Below are positions 1-10,215 of a stretch of DNA of 64,000 bases, one piece after another; position 1 is the stretch's first letter, and each line of letters opens with the position of its first letter. The stretch covers positions 4,075,469 to 4,139,468 of the forward strand of contig NC_040021.1 in NCBI RefSeq assembly GCF_000972845.2. The letters are read 5' to 3'. The position numbers were made by a program, and so were the translations under genes. The stretch comes from Larimichthys crocea (taxonomy: Eukaryota > Chordata > Actinopteri > Sciaenidae). The notes beneath the pieces are model-generated. The model did no database searches. It had not been told where the DNA came from and worked only from the letters and a program-made list of their open reading frames with translations.

Positions 1-127
1 GTTGTTGTTGTTGTTGTTGTTGAAGTTGTTGTTGTTGTTGTTGTTGAAGTTGTTGTTGTTGTTGAAGTTGAAGTTGTTGTTGTTGTTGTTGTTGTTGTTG
101 TTGAAGTTGAAGTTGTTGTTGTGTTGG
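1..127 (+). repeat. GTT trinucleotide microsatellite
   Basis: Runs of GTT interrupted by GAAGTT units at the left edge of the window. The array probably continues to the left. Confidence 0.95.
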
Positions 128-1304
128 CGTGGTTACAGCCGACAGTAACCATTAATGTTCCGGCAATAAACAGACGTTTTTCTAACTACCTCATCGTCAT
201 GGTAACCTCATCTCTTCAACACGTCCTGGCGGATGTTACAATATGTTTGTGCAGTGGAGACGAGTGTGAGTGTGTGCTGTGAATTAACAAGTGTGTATGG
301 AGAATGAAAACGTGACGTCCATCATTGTGTGGCCATGATACGTGCATCAGTGCTGGTGTAGATGGTTCAGAGGCCGAGTGTCACATCACCATGGACAGCG
401 CCCGTTTTTTTTGTGGTTGTGTGTTGCCCGGTGTTGTTATGTGCGTAATGGGAACAGCGTCTTTGCGCCTGTAGGCAGGGGCCCGTGGCGAGTTTGTGTC
501 CAGGGCCCGGGGTCATGATAATCCTTCTGTGGGCGTGGTGTCAATCTTGTCGTCTGATTCACAAAATATCAAACTATCTCTCTCGCAGTGTAGCAAGGCG
601 ACCCCCTCGCTTCACCATCCCCTTCCTAGTGTGAATAAGAAACTACAGAAAAAAGTGATTTTAAGGTCAAAAGAACAAGAATTCTTAGTTTCAGGTGAAC
701 TAATGAAAATATAATCATGTATATTATATTCCAACTCTAACACACTGTGATATGATTACAGCTGTGTGAACCATTTATTAGCTCTTCATACACCTGTTAT
801 GAACGCTGAGTGGTAATTGTCAGTTCGCCTTTGTCAGCTTAAGTAAACACACATGTGTACTGTTTATATTCTTACAGCTACATTATAGTGTGATGGAAGA
901 AGTACTCACTCTTTTACTCAAGTGAAAGTAGCAATACCACAAGTGCAGAACTTTTCTCTTACAAGTAAAACTCATATATAATGTGCAGTCGGGGGTATAA
1001 GCATCAAATAAAAGTACAAAAAGTAACAGCACTAATGCATAAATAAAGTCTTCACATGCTGACATCATAATTCATTTCTTGGATCTTGAATCTGGAATGA
1101 AACTAGTAATACTTGTCTCTGAAGTGTGTACGAAAACGGTGTACAAGTACCTGATTAGTGTGTAAATGTAGAGTAAGTGTGTAAGCAGTGTGGTTTTTAA
1201 CTAAGTCTCATCATTCAGGCGATCTTCCAGATGAGATTTCCTCCTCAGCGTGAAGCTCTGTCAGAGGAGTGAGGTAGCTGAACATCCATGCAAATGAAAT
1301 TAGT

Positions 1305-1407
<103 letters not shown>

Positions 1408-1518
1408 GGGATGATATTTCTCACAAATGAAATTTGGAGCCACGCCCTATCTCCGGTCACAGGAAGTTGGTTTTGAGTTATTTGAGAGTGAGTGAGCTGT
1501 GCAGGCCTCACTTTCTCT

Positions 1519-1519
<1 letters not shown>

Positions 1520-1599
<80 letters not shown>
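1520..1599 (+). repeat. CA dinucleotide microsatellite
   Basis: About 40 uninterrupted CA units, only 113 bases from the preceding CA array. Confidence 0.97.
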
Positions 1600-1601
<2 letters not shown>

Positions 1602-1904
1602 CTTTTAACATTTCCTTCATGCACAATGAAGCCTTTTTAGTCTCAGTGTGTGAAAGACGTGCTTCAGTCCTCTCTGGTTTCAGAGAGGAGGAGGAGGAGG
1701 AGGAGAAAGAGTGATGATGTCACTGACCTGGAATTCTCTCTGGTCGCCGTGGCAACCCGGCGTTCGATGCCTAACAACAAGTGTCCGTGACGTCAGCTCG
1801 CCCTGCCCTCGCTTTGACGTCAGGAGAACGTGACGTCATTCATCGTGGCAGAGTCAGCACTTTAGGTTTGTTTGATTCAACTAAAACAAACATTAACCTC
1901 ATGG

Positions 1905-2065
1905 GGGTCATGCATGCGGCTGCAGCCTATCCCAGCTGACTCAGGTTGCCAGGTCATCACATTCACATCTACGGCCAATTTAGAGTCACTAATTAACCTG
2001 TTCAGTGCATGGCTTTGGACTGTGGGAGGAAGCCGGAGTATCCGGAGAGAACCCACCGTGATGAA
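1905..2065 (+). repeat. Teleost interspersed repeat fragment
   Basis: Contains GGCTGCAGCCTATCCCAGCT, ACATCTACGGCCAATTTAGA and GGACTGTGGGAGGAAGCCGG. These are hallmarks of an element found very widely in fish genomes. The central part of the usual element is missing here. Confidence 0.7.
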
Positions 2066-2365
2066 CTTTGTCTCTTTCTGCTTCTCCGCCGAAATGCAAC
2101 CACATTTGACTGCTTTCATTGCAGTATGAACAGAATATTAGTGAGGCATGTTGACAAACATGACATACAGCAGAGGCTGATGGGAATATCATTAGTTTCA
2201 TCAAGCGGCAGCCCCTTCAGAAGTGCATGTTCACGTTACACCGACGTTACAGCGAGTAGAACGTTCAACTTTTAGGTCATAATTACGACTCTGATTTTTC
2301 TGAAAGCTTTGATTATACATACAGTGTGAAAAACAAACTATATCGACACCTCATATCTGCCAAAC

Positions 2366-2680
2366 ATAAGCGACGACTCCGTGACTGTGAAGTGAAGCCA
2401 ATGCAGAAAAACTGCAACGCTGCAGTTCCTCAAACGTCCACTTGAGGCTGGCTCCAGAAGTGAGTCAGTCTCCATAAGTCCCCATGTCCAAATGTCACAA
2501 CTTCACAGCAGAAATAAACATGTTTACAGCCTGGTACAAAAAACTGTTTTGGTCTCTGTAGCTAATTTCCCCGTTCATGACAACTGTACTGAGGGTGAAT
2601 TTATATACAACTCACCTGTTCACATTATATTAAGGCTTAAAGTTATGAATAATTAAGAGCGTGGACGCTTTGATTGGGTT
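2366..2680 (+). repeat. 300-bp interspersed repeat, copy A
   Basis: Contains CAGTTCCTCAAACGTCCACT, then AGCAGAAATAAACATGTTTA, and CCCCGTTCATGACAACTGTA. The same blocks occur in order at 21460, 46010, 49042, 54246 and 63212. No coding capacity or obvious terminal repeat was seen. Confidence 0.85.
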
Positions 2681-2767
2681 GTTTGCAGCTTTTTCTGACG
2701 CCTCTAATTTAATTTAAGAAATCTGTCATGTCAATAAATTCTGAGTCAAGAATTTATCAATAAATAC

Positions 2768-2773
2768 TTTATT
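2768..2773 (-). terminator. Candidate sytl3 polyadenylation signal
   Basis: AATAAA on the minus strand (TTTATT on the plus strand) lies about 215 bases beyond the last C2B-like remnant. The region is AT-rich with several similar hexamers, so the choice is uncertain. Confidence 0.3.
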
Positions 2774-2985
2774 AATAAATATAATTACAGTAAAATAAAT
2801 ACATACATTACAATATTTTCATGTTATGTTGTTCATTAACTGACACAAATGCATCACAGGAGGAGTTGATAGTCACTTAAAGATGTCTTTATGTCTGCTT
2901 ACAACTCAGTTAGAAACCATTATTAATTATTTATATGCTTATTTATGTGACATAGGATGTGATAAAGGAAGTCTTTAGGGGTCCC

Positions 2986-3069
2986 TCAGAGGGGCAGGAG
3001 GGGCTTTTGGTCCCACAGCTCCAGTTTCAGGTCCAGAGAACCGCCCCTGGTCTCTGCAGAGTCAGACAC
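2986..3069 (-). pseudogene. sytl3 C2B remnant, later strand
   Basis: After a TG-rich tract and a TTCAG acceptor the minus strand reads VSDSAETRGGSLDLKLELWD followed by QKPLLPL and a TGA. SLDLKLELWDQ matches the C2B strand SLELTVWDQ of SYTL3. The rest of C2B (the FGxNDxLG loop, the final strands and the C-terminal tail) is missing. Joined directly to exon 12, it would stop after two codons. Confidence 0.5.
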
Positions 3070-3084
3070 CTGAACACAACACAA

Positions 3085-3102
3085 CACACACACACACACA
3101 CA
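3085..3102 (+). repeat. CA dinucleotide microsatellite
   Basis: Short CA run lying in the TG-rich pyrimidine stretch upstream of the later C2B remnant on the transcribed strand. Confidence 0.85.
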
Positions 3103-3231
3103 AATAGCTACATAAAAACACTTTCCACTCTCTAATGTTTCATAAACACACACCAGAACACACACAACACACCTCGGGGCCTGCAGACACTGAAACGCGC
3201 ACACAAAGAGAGTCACAATGAGGCGTATTTA

Positions 3232-3333
3232 CACTCTGACGCAGGTGTTCTGACCAGTGTTTGCTTTAATGGGAAGGTGTTTGGCAGCTTTGATAAGGAC
3301 AGTTAGTCGATCATTGCCGTGTAGCTCACAGCG
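3232..3333 (-). pseudogene. sytl3 C2B remnant, first strands
   Basis: Between in-frame stops at 3334-3336 and 3229-3231, the minus strand reads CELHGNDRLTVLIKAAKHLP followed by IKANTGQNTCVRV. This resembles the first two C2B strands (GxLxVxIKxAKNLP). The nearest plausible acceptor (CTTGCAG at about 3342-3348) gives a stop in all three frames, and none of the joins to exon 12 keeps this frame. I read it as a decayed exon rather than coding sequence. Confidence 0.55.
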
Positions 3334-3941
3334 TTAAAACCTCTGCAAGGAGCGAGAGGCGTCCAAAAGAGGAGTTCTCCTGACCCCTAGTGCTGAAACA
3401 TGAGAACAAAGACCTGCTGGAGGCTGGAGCGTGCTGTGTTTTATCACTTTTAAACACAAATGTGAGCTTTTATTCATTGGCTGTGAGCTTATTTAAGTGT
3501 TTAATGCCTAATCTTGGTTATCACTTGTAGCCTGTCTAAACTGGAAGGTCAGTAAGTCACGTATTTAAAACTAGAACCCACAGTACACTTATTTTATGTA
3601 TTAGCTGGTGTATCATGAGTATATGTAAATAATATTATAATAATATTGTGTTTTCATGTATATCAATGGATCCAAACTCAGCCCAGCCTCCCTGAAAAAG
3701 ACAATCAAAAGTAGCCTTTGGTGATATTTATGTTTTATTTTAAATTAAAAGATTTAATCCCGTAAGGTTTGAGAAATAAGCAAATAAATAAACAAAATAA
3801 TCATGTTATACACAAGGCTGCTTTCATCTCTTTCCAAAAATCCGACATTGTGTGTAGTGTTTTTGTGCTACTGACAACTGATATTCTCATATTTAATGAG
3901 AATGCAGGTATGTCATCATTTAATATTTCAATAAATGAATA

Positions 3942-6900
3942 TTAAATGATCCGGCGGACAGACAGTCGTGTTTCTTTTTCTCGCAGATGTTTAAGGGAGC
4001 TGAGCCTCAGGAGCTCACCCTGATTGCCGGAGCTCAACTTGACTTTGAACATCTGATCTGATCCGTCGTGATCCACGGCGCCTCCGTTTGGACCGTCGAC
4101 CTGAACCAGACACAAGAAACAGAAAGAAATGAGTTCACGAGCTGCCTGCGGACAGTTTTTATGACTTAACGCCAGTGAAATGACTAATTCTACCCTGTGT
4201 ATACGAGGAAAAACAGCACTAAACGGTCACGAGTGGTGACAAGAAGGAGGCAAAAATAACTTTTTTATACTTTTTCACACGTCGTGGTTACATTACGTGT
4301 TTTCTCTCCATCTGTTTCCATGTTTATTTGTTTAACGATGCTTTTAATTCATAGGAATAGTTAAGACTTCATTGCAAACGTGCTTCTTTGCTTTCATGCC
4401 GAGAGTTATAGGTGGGAAGATCGATACCTGCGTCGCCTTTGCAGAATGTCGTATGTGTTTGTGACCGTCTTTGCCTGTAACTGCGTTTTCTACTCGTTCA
4501 GGGATTAATAAAGTATTTCTAATCTAATCTAAGATGTAACAAAAGTCACACGCCAGCAGATCTAACCTTCAGTAAATACAAATTCTGGTTTTGAGCTGGA
4601 CTTTCTCTGTTGTCTCTGTTGGTTGCCTGGCAACTTCATGATGATAAAAGACGCCCAGTATCTTTTTTCATCTGTCTCTCAGCAAGAAAGTTTATTTCTG
4701 TCATCTTGAACTCTCGACAGAAACCATCCTCGTCTCTCTCTCTCTCGTTTTTACCTTCGGACACAGCGGGTACCAGTTGAAGTACTGGGACGCCTTGTCC
4801 TCAAATCTCCAGCCGTCCAGAGGGATGAGGACCTCGCCAAGAAATGTCTTCCTCTTCAGGGTGCGTGAGTGCCACACAGACGCCTGCAGTCTCTTTCCAA
4901 ACAGCAGGTGGCGCTCCACGTGATACTGTGAATAAGCAGACGAGGAAATCTATTAATTCTGTCATGACAGACACAAAATAGAGAAGCTATAAAGTTTTTT
5001 TTTTACCTTTAAAACTTCATTAAAAATCGGATCAGTCGTGTTTTTCTTCACTGCCGTCTTCATCTTGCCGCTCTTTTCCGGCAGCACTTGGAGTTTGACG
5101 TACCTGCACAGAGAAGAACATACAGGATGTTGATGGAGAACCAGACGACAAACCTGGGGTCACGCTGTGTGCACGACGCAGAGTCTAACATTTATTTCAT
5201 TCAGTCCTTACTTACGGGTGACACTTCTTCTTCTTTTCATCCCCGTAGTTGAGATTTCTGCAGGCGCCCACCGTGATCTCCAGACACGTGGTGTCAGCGT
5301 TGTAGGCCAGAGCCAGCTCGAGCTCTCCCGCCACGGCGACGCTCTCGAAGAGGCCGCACTCCGTGCTGATGCTGCTGTTACTCCCCTGTGGAGTTGCACA
5401 GAAAGAGATTTCATGGATGAGCTACGAGGCTAGAATCAGAGTTGAGTAGCAGCTCTTATCACCGGCTCGTACTTACTCTCTTTCCGTAGGAGTACTCGGA
5501 ACCGAAGGAGGTTTCTTCCTCGGGCCCGGTGGAGGAACCTTCCTGGTCGCTGTCTTTGCTTCTCTTGAACAGGTTTGGGAGACTGGGGCCTTTAAAGAGC
5601 TGCAGAAAGAAGAAGATCACATCTTTACTGTGCTTTCACAGACTGAGAGTTATTCCTTCTTATCACCAGCAGGGACCAGTAAATGATCGGTTTTGTATCG
5701 GTGGTATCTCAGAGACTGCAGCGGACTTACATAGCCGGCTTTGTTGATGTCGGTGTCGGACAGGCTCTTCTGGGTGGTGTAGCATGACATTCTCCGACAG
5801 TTCTCAACTCTCAGCAAGTCTTCTCGCACGTCGTTCTGCGAGCTGGAAATCTCTGCGTCGAGACAAGAAAAAGCAGAACTTTAAATCTCAGGGAGTGAAA
5901 CAAAAAAGGAGAACTTGAATGTTCGCTTGCAGAGAAAGACACAAAGAAGTATTCAGAGAACTGCGACAGCACAGACAGGTTTCTAATGATCTTGAGAAGT
6001 TTTGTGGTATCAGAGGGGATTTTTTTTTACACTGCACGCCACACGTCTTTGCTATCTATTCTCATCATCCTGTGCAGCTTCTGCTGGTGCAGTTATAGGC
6101 CGATGAGGTAAGACGGGTGTTTGCTGCGTCGCAGTATTTCAGGTTAATTTCCTCTGTGGTTGAACTCGGTTGATCAGATAATGTCTTCATGATACGCACA
6201 GGGAAGTGACGCTGTAATTTTTTTCACAGTTGATATGCTGACAGGCGACATTTAACGTGCGAAGAAAACATGTTTTTAAGAACTTACTTTTAATGTGGCT
6301 GGTGAAGGAGAGCATCAGATCTTCCATAGATTTGGTGAAAGGTTTTGAGTTTTTTAAATCCTGCAGATAAAAAAAACAAAAACAACGTTAATTGTCACTC
6401 GGGTTATATAATTTTACACTTCTACTGTGAAATAATGCTGGAAATATGTTGGTATTTTACCCCTGATCTGCTCAGAAAGTGATAATCCATGTTGGGTGGA
6501 GGAGTCGGAGGTACAATTGAGATATTACTGTAAGAACAAATAGAAGAAAATGACATTTTAATTTGAGGCTTATGACGTATTTTAAGAATCAAAGCAGCGA
6601 CAAACATTCAAAATAAACATCTTAAGATTCCTCGTACCTCAGCACGTTGTAGGTTTTTAATAGTTTCTCTCCAACAGTCTCATATTTGTCTGCAAAAACA
6701 ACATAAATGTGATGAATGACACAGCCGGAGATGTGCGGCGTTTAAATATCTTCATTTTAAGACACCGGTCAGCCTCTCATGACAGGACTGAATAATTCAG
6801 TAACTTTTTAAACCCCCCGTACAAACAAACGCGGCTCAGATCATCCATATTTTATTCAGCGTTATACTTTTATTGGGTGTGTCAATAATTCATAAAGGTG

Positions 6901-8284
6901 GATTTAAAAAGAAACCATCCCAATATAGTAAACGAACCTGAGGTGACTTGAAATTTACGAGCCCTCTGGTCCAAGAACCACTCTCCCGATTTGATCTTCA
7001 CCTCCCTGTGAGGAAGACAAACACAGCGATGAGCCGGCGATTACATTATTACATTACGAGCACTCATACTGGAAAAGAAGAGGGAGCAGACTGCATTATT
7101 ATTTTCGAGATATTTTACGTTACAAGACAAAGTAAAAAGTCATAAAATCAGCAAGTAAGCTCGCTCATGGTGGGGATTGTTGGGTCTCTGTATGAAAAGT
7201 GTTATGAGATAACATGTTATGATTTGGTGCTTTAGAAATAAGCTGAAATAAGCAAACTGTGCACAGCTGGTCTACTTGTTGTATTTGATTATATTTGTGT
7301 GTTTAGATTCATTATATATATTTTAAATCTCACTTTTTTTGCCACGTGAAGGCAGCAGAAACAACTTTGCCACGGCACACAGTTGCTTATTTACACATTG
7401 AGTACTATTATCATTTATCTAGAGTTGAGCCTGATGAAATCCAGTATCTATTCTTTTAGCTCTGTTTTTGGTCTCCACCAGATTCCCCTCTGCCTGCTGT
7501 GACCTAAAATGATACTATGAGCGTGGTGAGGGTGAATGAATACAATGAAGTTGTGGTTTGACAGCTAAACAGCGAGTTCTGCGGAAGCTGGACGGAGTGA
7601 CGTCCTTCACACATTTGTCATTTGCTTGTGTTGTAATTCTCAAAATGTGACTGTAGCCGATTTAAGTTAAAACTTAAAGATTAAAGGTGCAAAACACAAA
7701 ATAGTTTTCCAACCGTAAAAACCCCAGAAAAGTGATCTCGAAACACGTACAGTCACTCTGCGCTGTGGTTTGACTCAAATGTTATGTCACTGTATGATGG
7801 TGTAGCTGGTGGTGTACGCTGTACCGCACCTGTAGGCGTGGCAGACCGTGCACTTCCAGTCCGCCGTTCCCACGCCCACGCGGCACCGGCTGCAGATGCG
7901 GTGGCTGCAGCCGTGACAGACTGCGCCCGAGTTCCAGAACTTTCCCAGCGGCCTCTGGCAGCGGGCGCAGGTCCGCTCGCCGTACTGTCGGGCAAAACTC
8001 TTTGCTCCTCTCCTTCGAAGCTCCTGGAGCTCATACTTCATCCTCCTGAGGTAAACACTTTAGTTAATTAGTTAAACTGACTAATTTGAATATAAAAGGA
8101 ACCAAAATGAAGCCTCTGGTAGGTAAAGGTGTCAGGAGGCAGTGCAGTAATAAGCATTTCTCAGAAGTTGGTCAGAAATGACTCACCTTATTCTGTCTTC
8201 TTCGATGCTTCGCAGCTGTTTGTCTCGCTGTAGAACCTCCAGCACTCTTTCTCTCTCCAGAGCTTGAAGCAAACTTAAATCCAT
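3942..8284 (-). CDS. sytl3: Synaptotagmin-like protein 3 (Slp3), exons 1-12
   Basis: Slp proteins bind GTP-loaded Rab27 through an N-terminal SHD/FYVE-type domain and tether secretory vesicles to membranes through C2 domains. Twelve exons join in phase with canonical GT-AG introns to give 446 codons. Seen in order: an N-terminal helix (residues 1-50), a zinc finger with four CxxC-type pairs (Cys58/61, 75/78, 83/86, 97/100), the SHD2-like SGEWF (110-114), a proline-rich VPPTPPP linker typical of SYTL3, and a full C2A domain (about 285-420). Human SYTL3 is about 610 residues, so this product is short by about one C2 domain. The start is the first ATG, opening MDLSLLQALERERVLEVL. If the exon 12 donor is not used, the frame stays open to a TAA at 3942-3944, giving about 471 residues. 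The SYTL3 assignment is recognition from memory of the family. Confidence 0.88.
4019..4100 (-). CDS. sytl3: sytl3 exon 12, linker to C2B
   Basis: Encodes VDGPNGGAVDHDGSDQMFKV then KLSSGNQ, and ends in phase 1 before GTGAGC. In the family this exon leads into C2B. No downstream exon that keeps frame is visible. Reading through the donor stays open to a TAA at 3942-3944. Confidence 0.72.
4470..4545 (-). repeat. Repeat tail with TAATCT microsatellite
   Basis: GGGATTAATAAAGTATTTCT followed by AATCTAATCTAA. This is the reverse complement of the TACTTTATTAATCCC element also seen near 34288. It lies in the intron between sytl3 exons 11 and 12. Confidence 0.6.
4755..4925 (-). CDS. sytl3: sytl3 exon 11, C2A end
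   Basis: 57 codons with RLQASVWHSRTLKRKTFLGE and VLIPLDGWRFEDKASQYFNW, ending YPLCPK. It matches the last C2A strands (SVWH...FLGEV.IPL..W.FED) of SYTL3. TTCACAG acceptor, GTAAAA donor. Confidence 0.9.
5007..5103 (-). CDS. sytl3: sytl3 exon 10, C2A middle
   Basis: Encodes PYVKLQVLPEKSGKMKTAVK then KNTTDPIFNEVLK, the classic C2 strand followed by the 'T.DP.FNE' motif. GTGCAG acceptor, GTAAAA donor, ends in phase 0. Confidence 0.88.
5216..5385 (-). CDS. sytl3: sytl3 exon 9, C2A first half
   Basis: Contains GELELALAYN and TTCLEITVGACRNLNYGDEK, followed by a KKKK run. This is the first pair of beta strands of C2A with the lysine stretch typical of Slp C2A. CCACAG acceptor, GTAAGT donor. Confidence 0.88.
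5477..5599 (-). CDS. sytl3: sytl3 exon 8, acidic linker
   Basis: 41 codons, starting LFKGPSLPNLFKRSKDSDQE and ending EYSYGKR. The second half is acidic and Gly/Ser-rich just ahead of C2A. CTGCAG acceptor, GTAAGT donor, phase 0 at both ends. Confidence 0.83.
5731..5852 (-). CDS. sytl3: sytl3 exon 7, linker
   Basis: Encodes KISSSQNDVREDLLRVENCR and a further 21 residues rich in Ser, Thr and Asp. It is the variable linker between the Rab-binding region and C2A. GACGCAG acceptor, GTAAGT donor, ends in phase 0. Confidence 0.83.
6288..6360 (-). CDS. sytl3: sytl3 exon 6
   Basis: 73 bases encoding DLKNSKPFTKSMEDLMLSFT then SHIK. It aligns with the NKSVENLFLSLATHVKK region of the human protein as I know it. 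CTGCAG acceptor, GTAAGT donor. Confidence 0.84.
6461..6527 (-). CDS. sytl3: sytl3 exon 5, proline-rich linker
   Basis: Encodes SNISIVPPTPPPNMDYHFLS followed by RSG. The VPPTPPP motif is the element that separates SYTL3 from other Slps. TCTTACAG acceptor, GTAAAA donor; ends in phase 0. Confidence 0.86.
6638..6689 (-). CDS. sytl3: sytl3 exon 4
   Basis: 52 bases encoding DKYETVGEKLLKTYNVLR across the junctions. It corresponds to the ETVGxxLLxxY segment of mammalian SYTL3. TTTTTGCAG acceptor, GTACGA donor. Confidence 0.86.
6938..7005 (-). CDS. sytl3: sytl3 exon 3
   Basis: Translates as REVKIKSGEWFLDQRARKFQ and onward. SGEWF is the SHD2 hallmark that contacts Rab27 in this family. Acceptor CACAG; GTTCGT follows the last base. 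Confidence 0.87.
7830..8045 (-). CDS. sytl3: sytl3 exon 2, FYVE-type zinc finger
   Basis: Encodes RRMKYELQELRRRGAKSFAR and then all eight zinc-ligand cysteines, including CARC, CHGC and CSRC and ending WKCTVCHAYR. The acceptor is CTCAG and the donor GTGCGG. This is the best-conserved Rab27-binding part of the protein. Confidence 0.9.
8187..8284 (-). CDS. sytl3: sytl3 exon 1 (start codon)
   Basis: ATG at 8284-8282 starts MDLSLLQALERERVLEVLQR, the first Rab-binding helix. The exon ends AATAAG before a GTGAGT donor and has 98 coding bases, ending in phase 2. The upstream leader is pyrimidine-rich on the transcribed strand. Confidence 0.87.
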
Positions 8285-9189
8285 CTCTGAGCAAACGGTC
8301 TCGCCGGTCCTCTCTCTCCTCTCTATCTGCCTCTCTTCCTCTCTGCCTCACTGTTTTATTTTTGTTGCTGTCTCCTCCTCCTCTTCTCTTTAACCCTCCC
8401 CTTTACTGGAGCCTCCTCTTTAGTCTTCTGATGCTGAGAGAGTAAAAAAAATAGAGAGAGATAGTCATGGGGGGTTTTCTGTGTTGTGCTAAGATCTCCC
8501 TTCTCCTGATTTTGATCTCCACGTCAGAGCCAGATATATCAGATTGTAGAGCTTCCACTCGGATGATTTAACTTCACCGACTGCCCCGACATTCGCGGAA
8601 ATTCCCTCTTTTAATATTCATTTCCCTGGAGGTGAGCGAAGAAGTACAATGCTGGCACCCGATGACGCAGATATCTACCCTGACAGAGCTCCTCGTCACA
8701 GCTCAGCATCTCATCAGATTAGACACTACTACATTTGCGTCCCCTCAAACTGCTCGTGTCCTCGTCTTCCCCTCCTGTGTCCGTGTCACTGTATTCAACC
8801 GAGCTGCAGGAAGAGCAGTGACGCTTCACTGATAGCACAGACTAAATGCCAAACCTTGCATTATTGATGGCGGACGTACGTCTCTGTTCTAGATTCTTTT
8901 TAAAAAAATCAGTAGAATATTCAGATCTTATTAAAACATCCAGGTCATGAACATAAGATTAGATTTACATTTAAAAAATAAACGAGGATTAGAGGTTTAT
9001 TGTTTTATCCCAAACGCCTGTTTGTGATCCCGCCAATAGGTTCGACGAAGAGACTGATACCACTAAGACTGGAAACATGGATTTGTTTAATCCATACAAA
9101 AATGTGTGTGTAAATGAGACAAGCTGGGGTTTTACAGGAGTTACGCGTCGAACTATTTCTTGACTTTCTGGATCAGTTAGAGCGGCACA

Positions 9190-9310
9190 CCTAAAGGGTT
9201 TCTCTCAAGTTGTGAACATGAATGAAGCAAGGTGTGAAACATGTTACTAAAGGAAGGTTGTGACACACGTTGTGGGCGTTACGTCAGGTCTCATTTGAAG
9301 CCCGATAGAA
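9190..9310 (+). repeat. Local duplicate, copy 1
   Basis: TCTCTCAAGTTGTGAAC, GCAAGGTGTGAAACATGTTA and GGTTGTGACAC occur in the same order and spacing at 10105-10215, with many substitutions. It has no open reading frame of note. Confidence 0.55.
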
Positions 9311-9734
9311 CTCGGCTGGGTATCGCCGGTTTATCGCCGGAAAGGATTCATGAAGCTCTGAGATGAGTTTGGACATTCTTGGCTTGCACAGCGTTCACAG
9401 CGTTGACATTTTATGCAATGATGCTGCCTCCAAACTTCACCTTCTTTCACAGGAAGTGTTGCAAGACACAGGACTCAGGTAAAGGTTCGGGTACACGGGA
9501 GTTCAGTCAGGTAAGACAGGCAAACAATCCAAAGGAGTAAAACAGGGTCCAAAAACAGGCAAGGGTCAAGAGTAGGACACATGGTACACTGACAATCTGG
9601 CACTGTGAAGGGGAAACAACGGGTTTGAATGCACAGGTAAAAAGGTGAAACACAATGCGGGAAACTGGGAGGCTCATCTCCCGGTCATAGCTTCATATTT
9701 ACAGCAGTGGTCAGACCTTTCTGTGAGCCTAAAT

Positions 9735-9800
9735 GTTGGTTTCAGGCCTGTGATGAACTGGCGACTTGTCCAGGGTGTACCCCGCCCGCCTCTTTCCAAT
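9735..9800 (-). repeat. Teleost interspersed repeat fragment
   Basis: GCCTGTGATGAACTGGCGAC and TTGTCCAGGGTGTACCCCGC are the reverse complement of the central block of the element whose other parts are at 1905-2065. Confidence 0.7.
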
Positions 9801-10104
9801 CCCCTGCAAACATAATAAAGTTTGGGAGTTATGGAAAATGTATTTATCCAATAACAAGGTCTCATTCTGTGGCTCTCAATTTGGAATAAAACCATTTTCC
9901 TCCTCAGTAAGTGAAGCGTGGGGACTCGAGAGGAAGTCATATTGCACAGTTAAGTGCCAACCTGTGTTGGTAAGATAAGAGCCTGTCCTTGTTACTATCC
10001 AGAGAGAGAGAAAGAGAAAACATCCAGTGTCAGCTGTAATTAGCCCTGATGGTCCACAGAGCGACACAGCTGTTATCAGCCCCTCGCTGATGTGCACCAC
10101 GCCT

Positions 10105-10215
10105 GGAGGGAATCTCTCAGGTTGTAAATATATCAGTGAGGCAAGCTGTGAAATATGTTACCAAAGGAGGATTGTGACACGGTGGACATCACTTCAGGCT
10201 TGTCTGATCTGAGTC
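10105..10215 (+). repeat. Local duplicate, copy 2
   Basis: Second member of the pair with 9190-9310, about 910 bases apart: TCTCTCAGGTTGTAAAT, GCAAGCTGTGAAATATGTTA, GGATTGTGACAC. Confidence 0.55.

Noticed and set aside
3640..3692. TTTTTCAG acceptor and following frame, considered as a missing sytl3 C2B exon
   Set aside because: The required phase gives a stop within four codons, and the other frame has no C2 resemblance.
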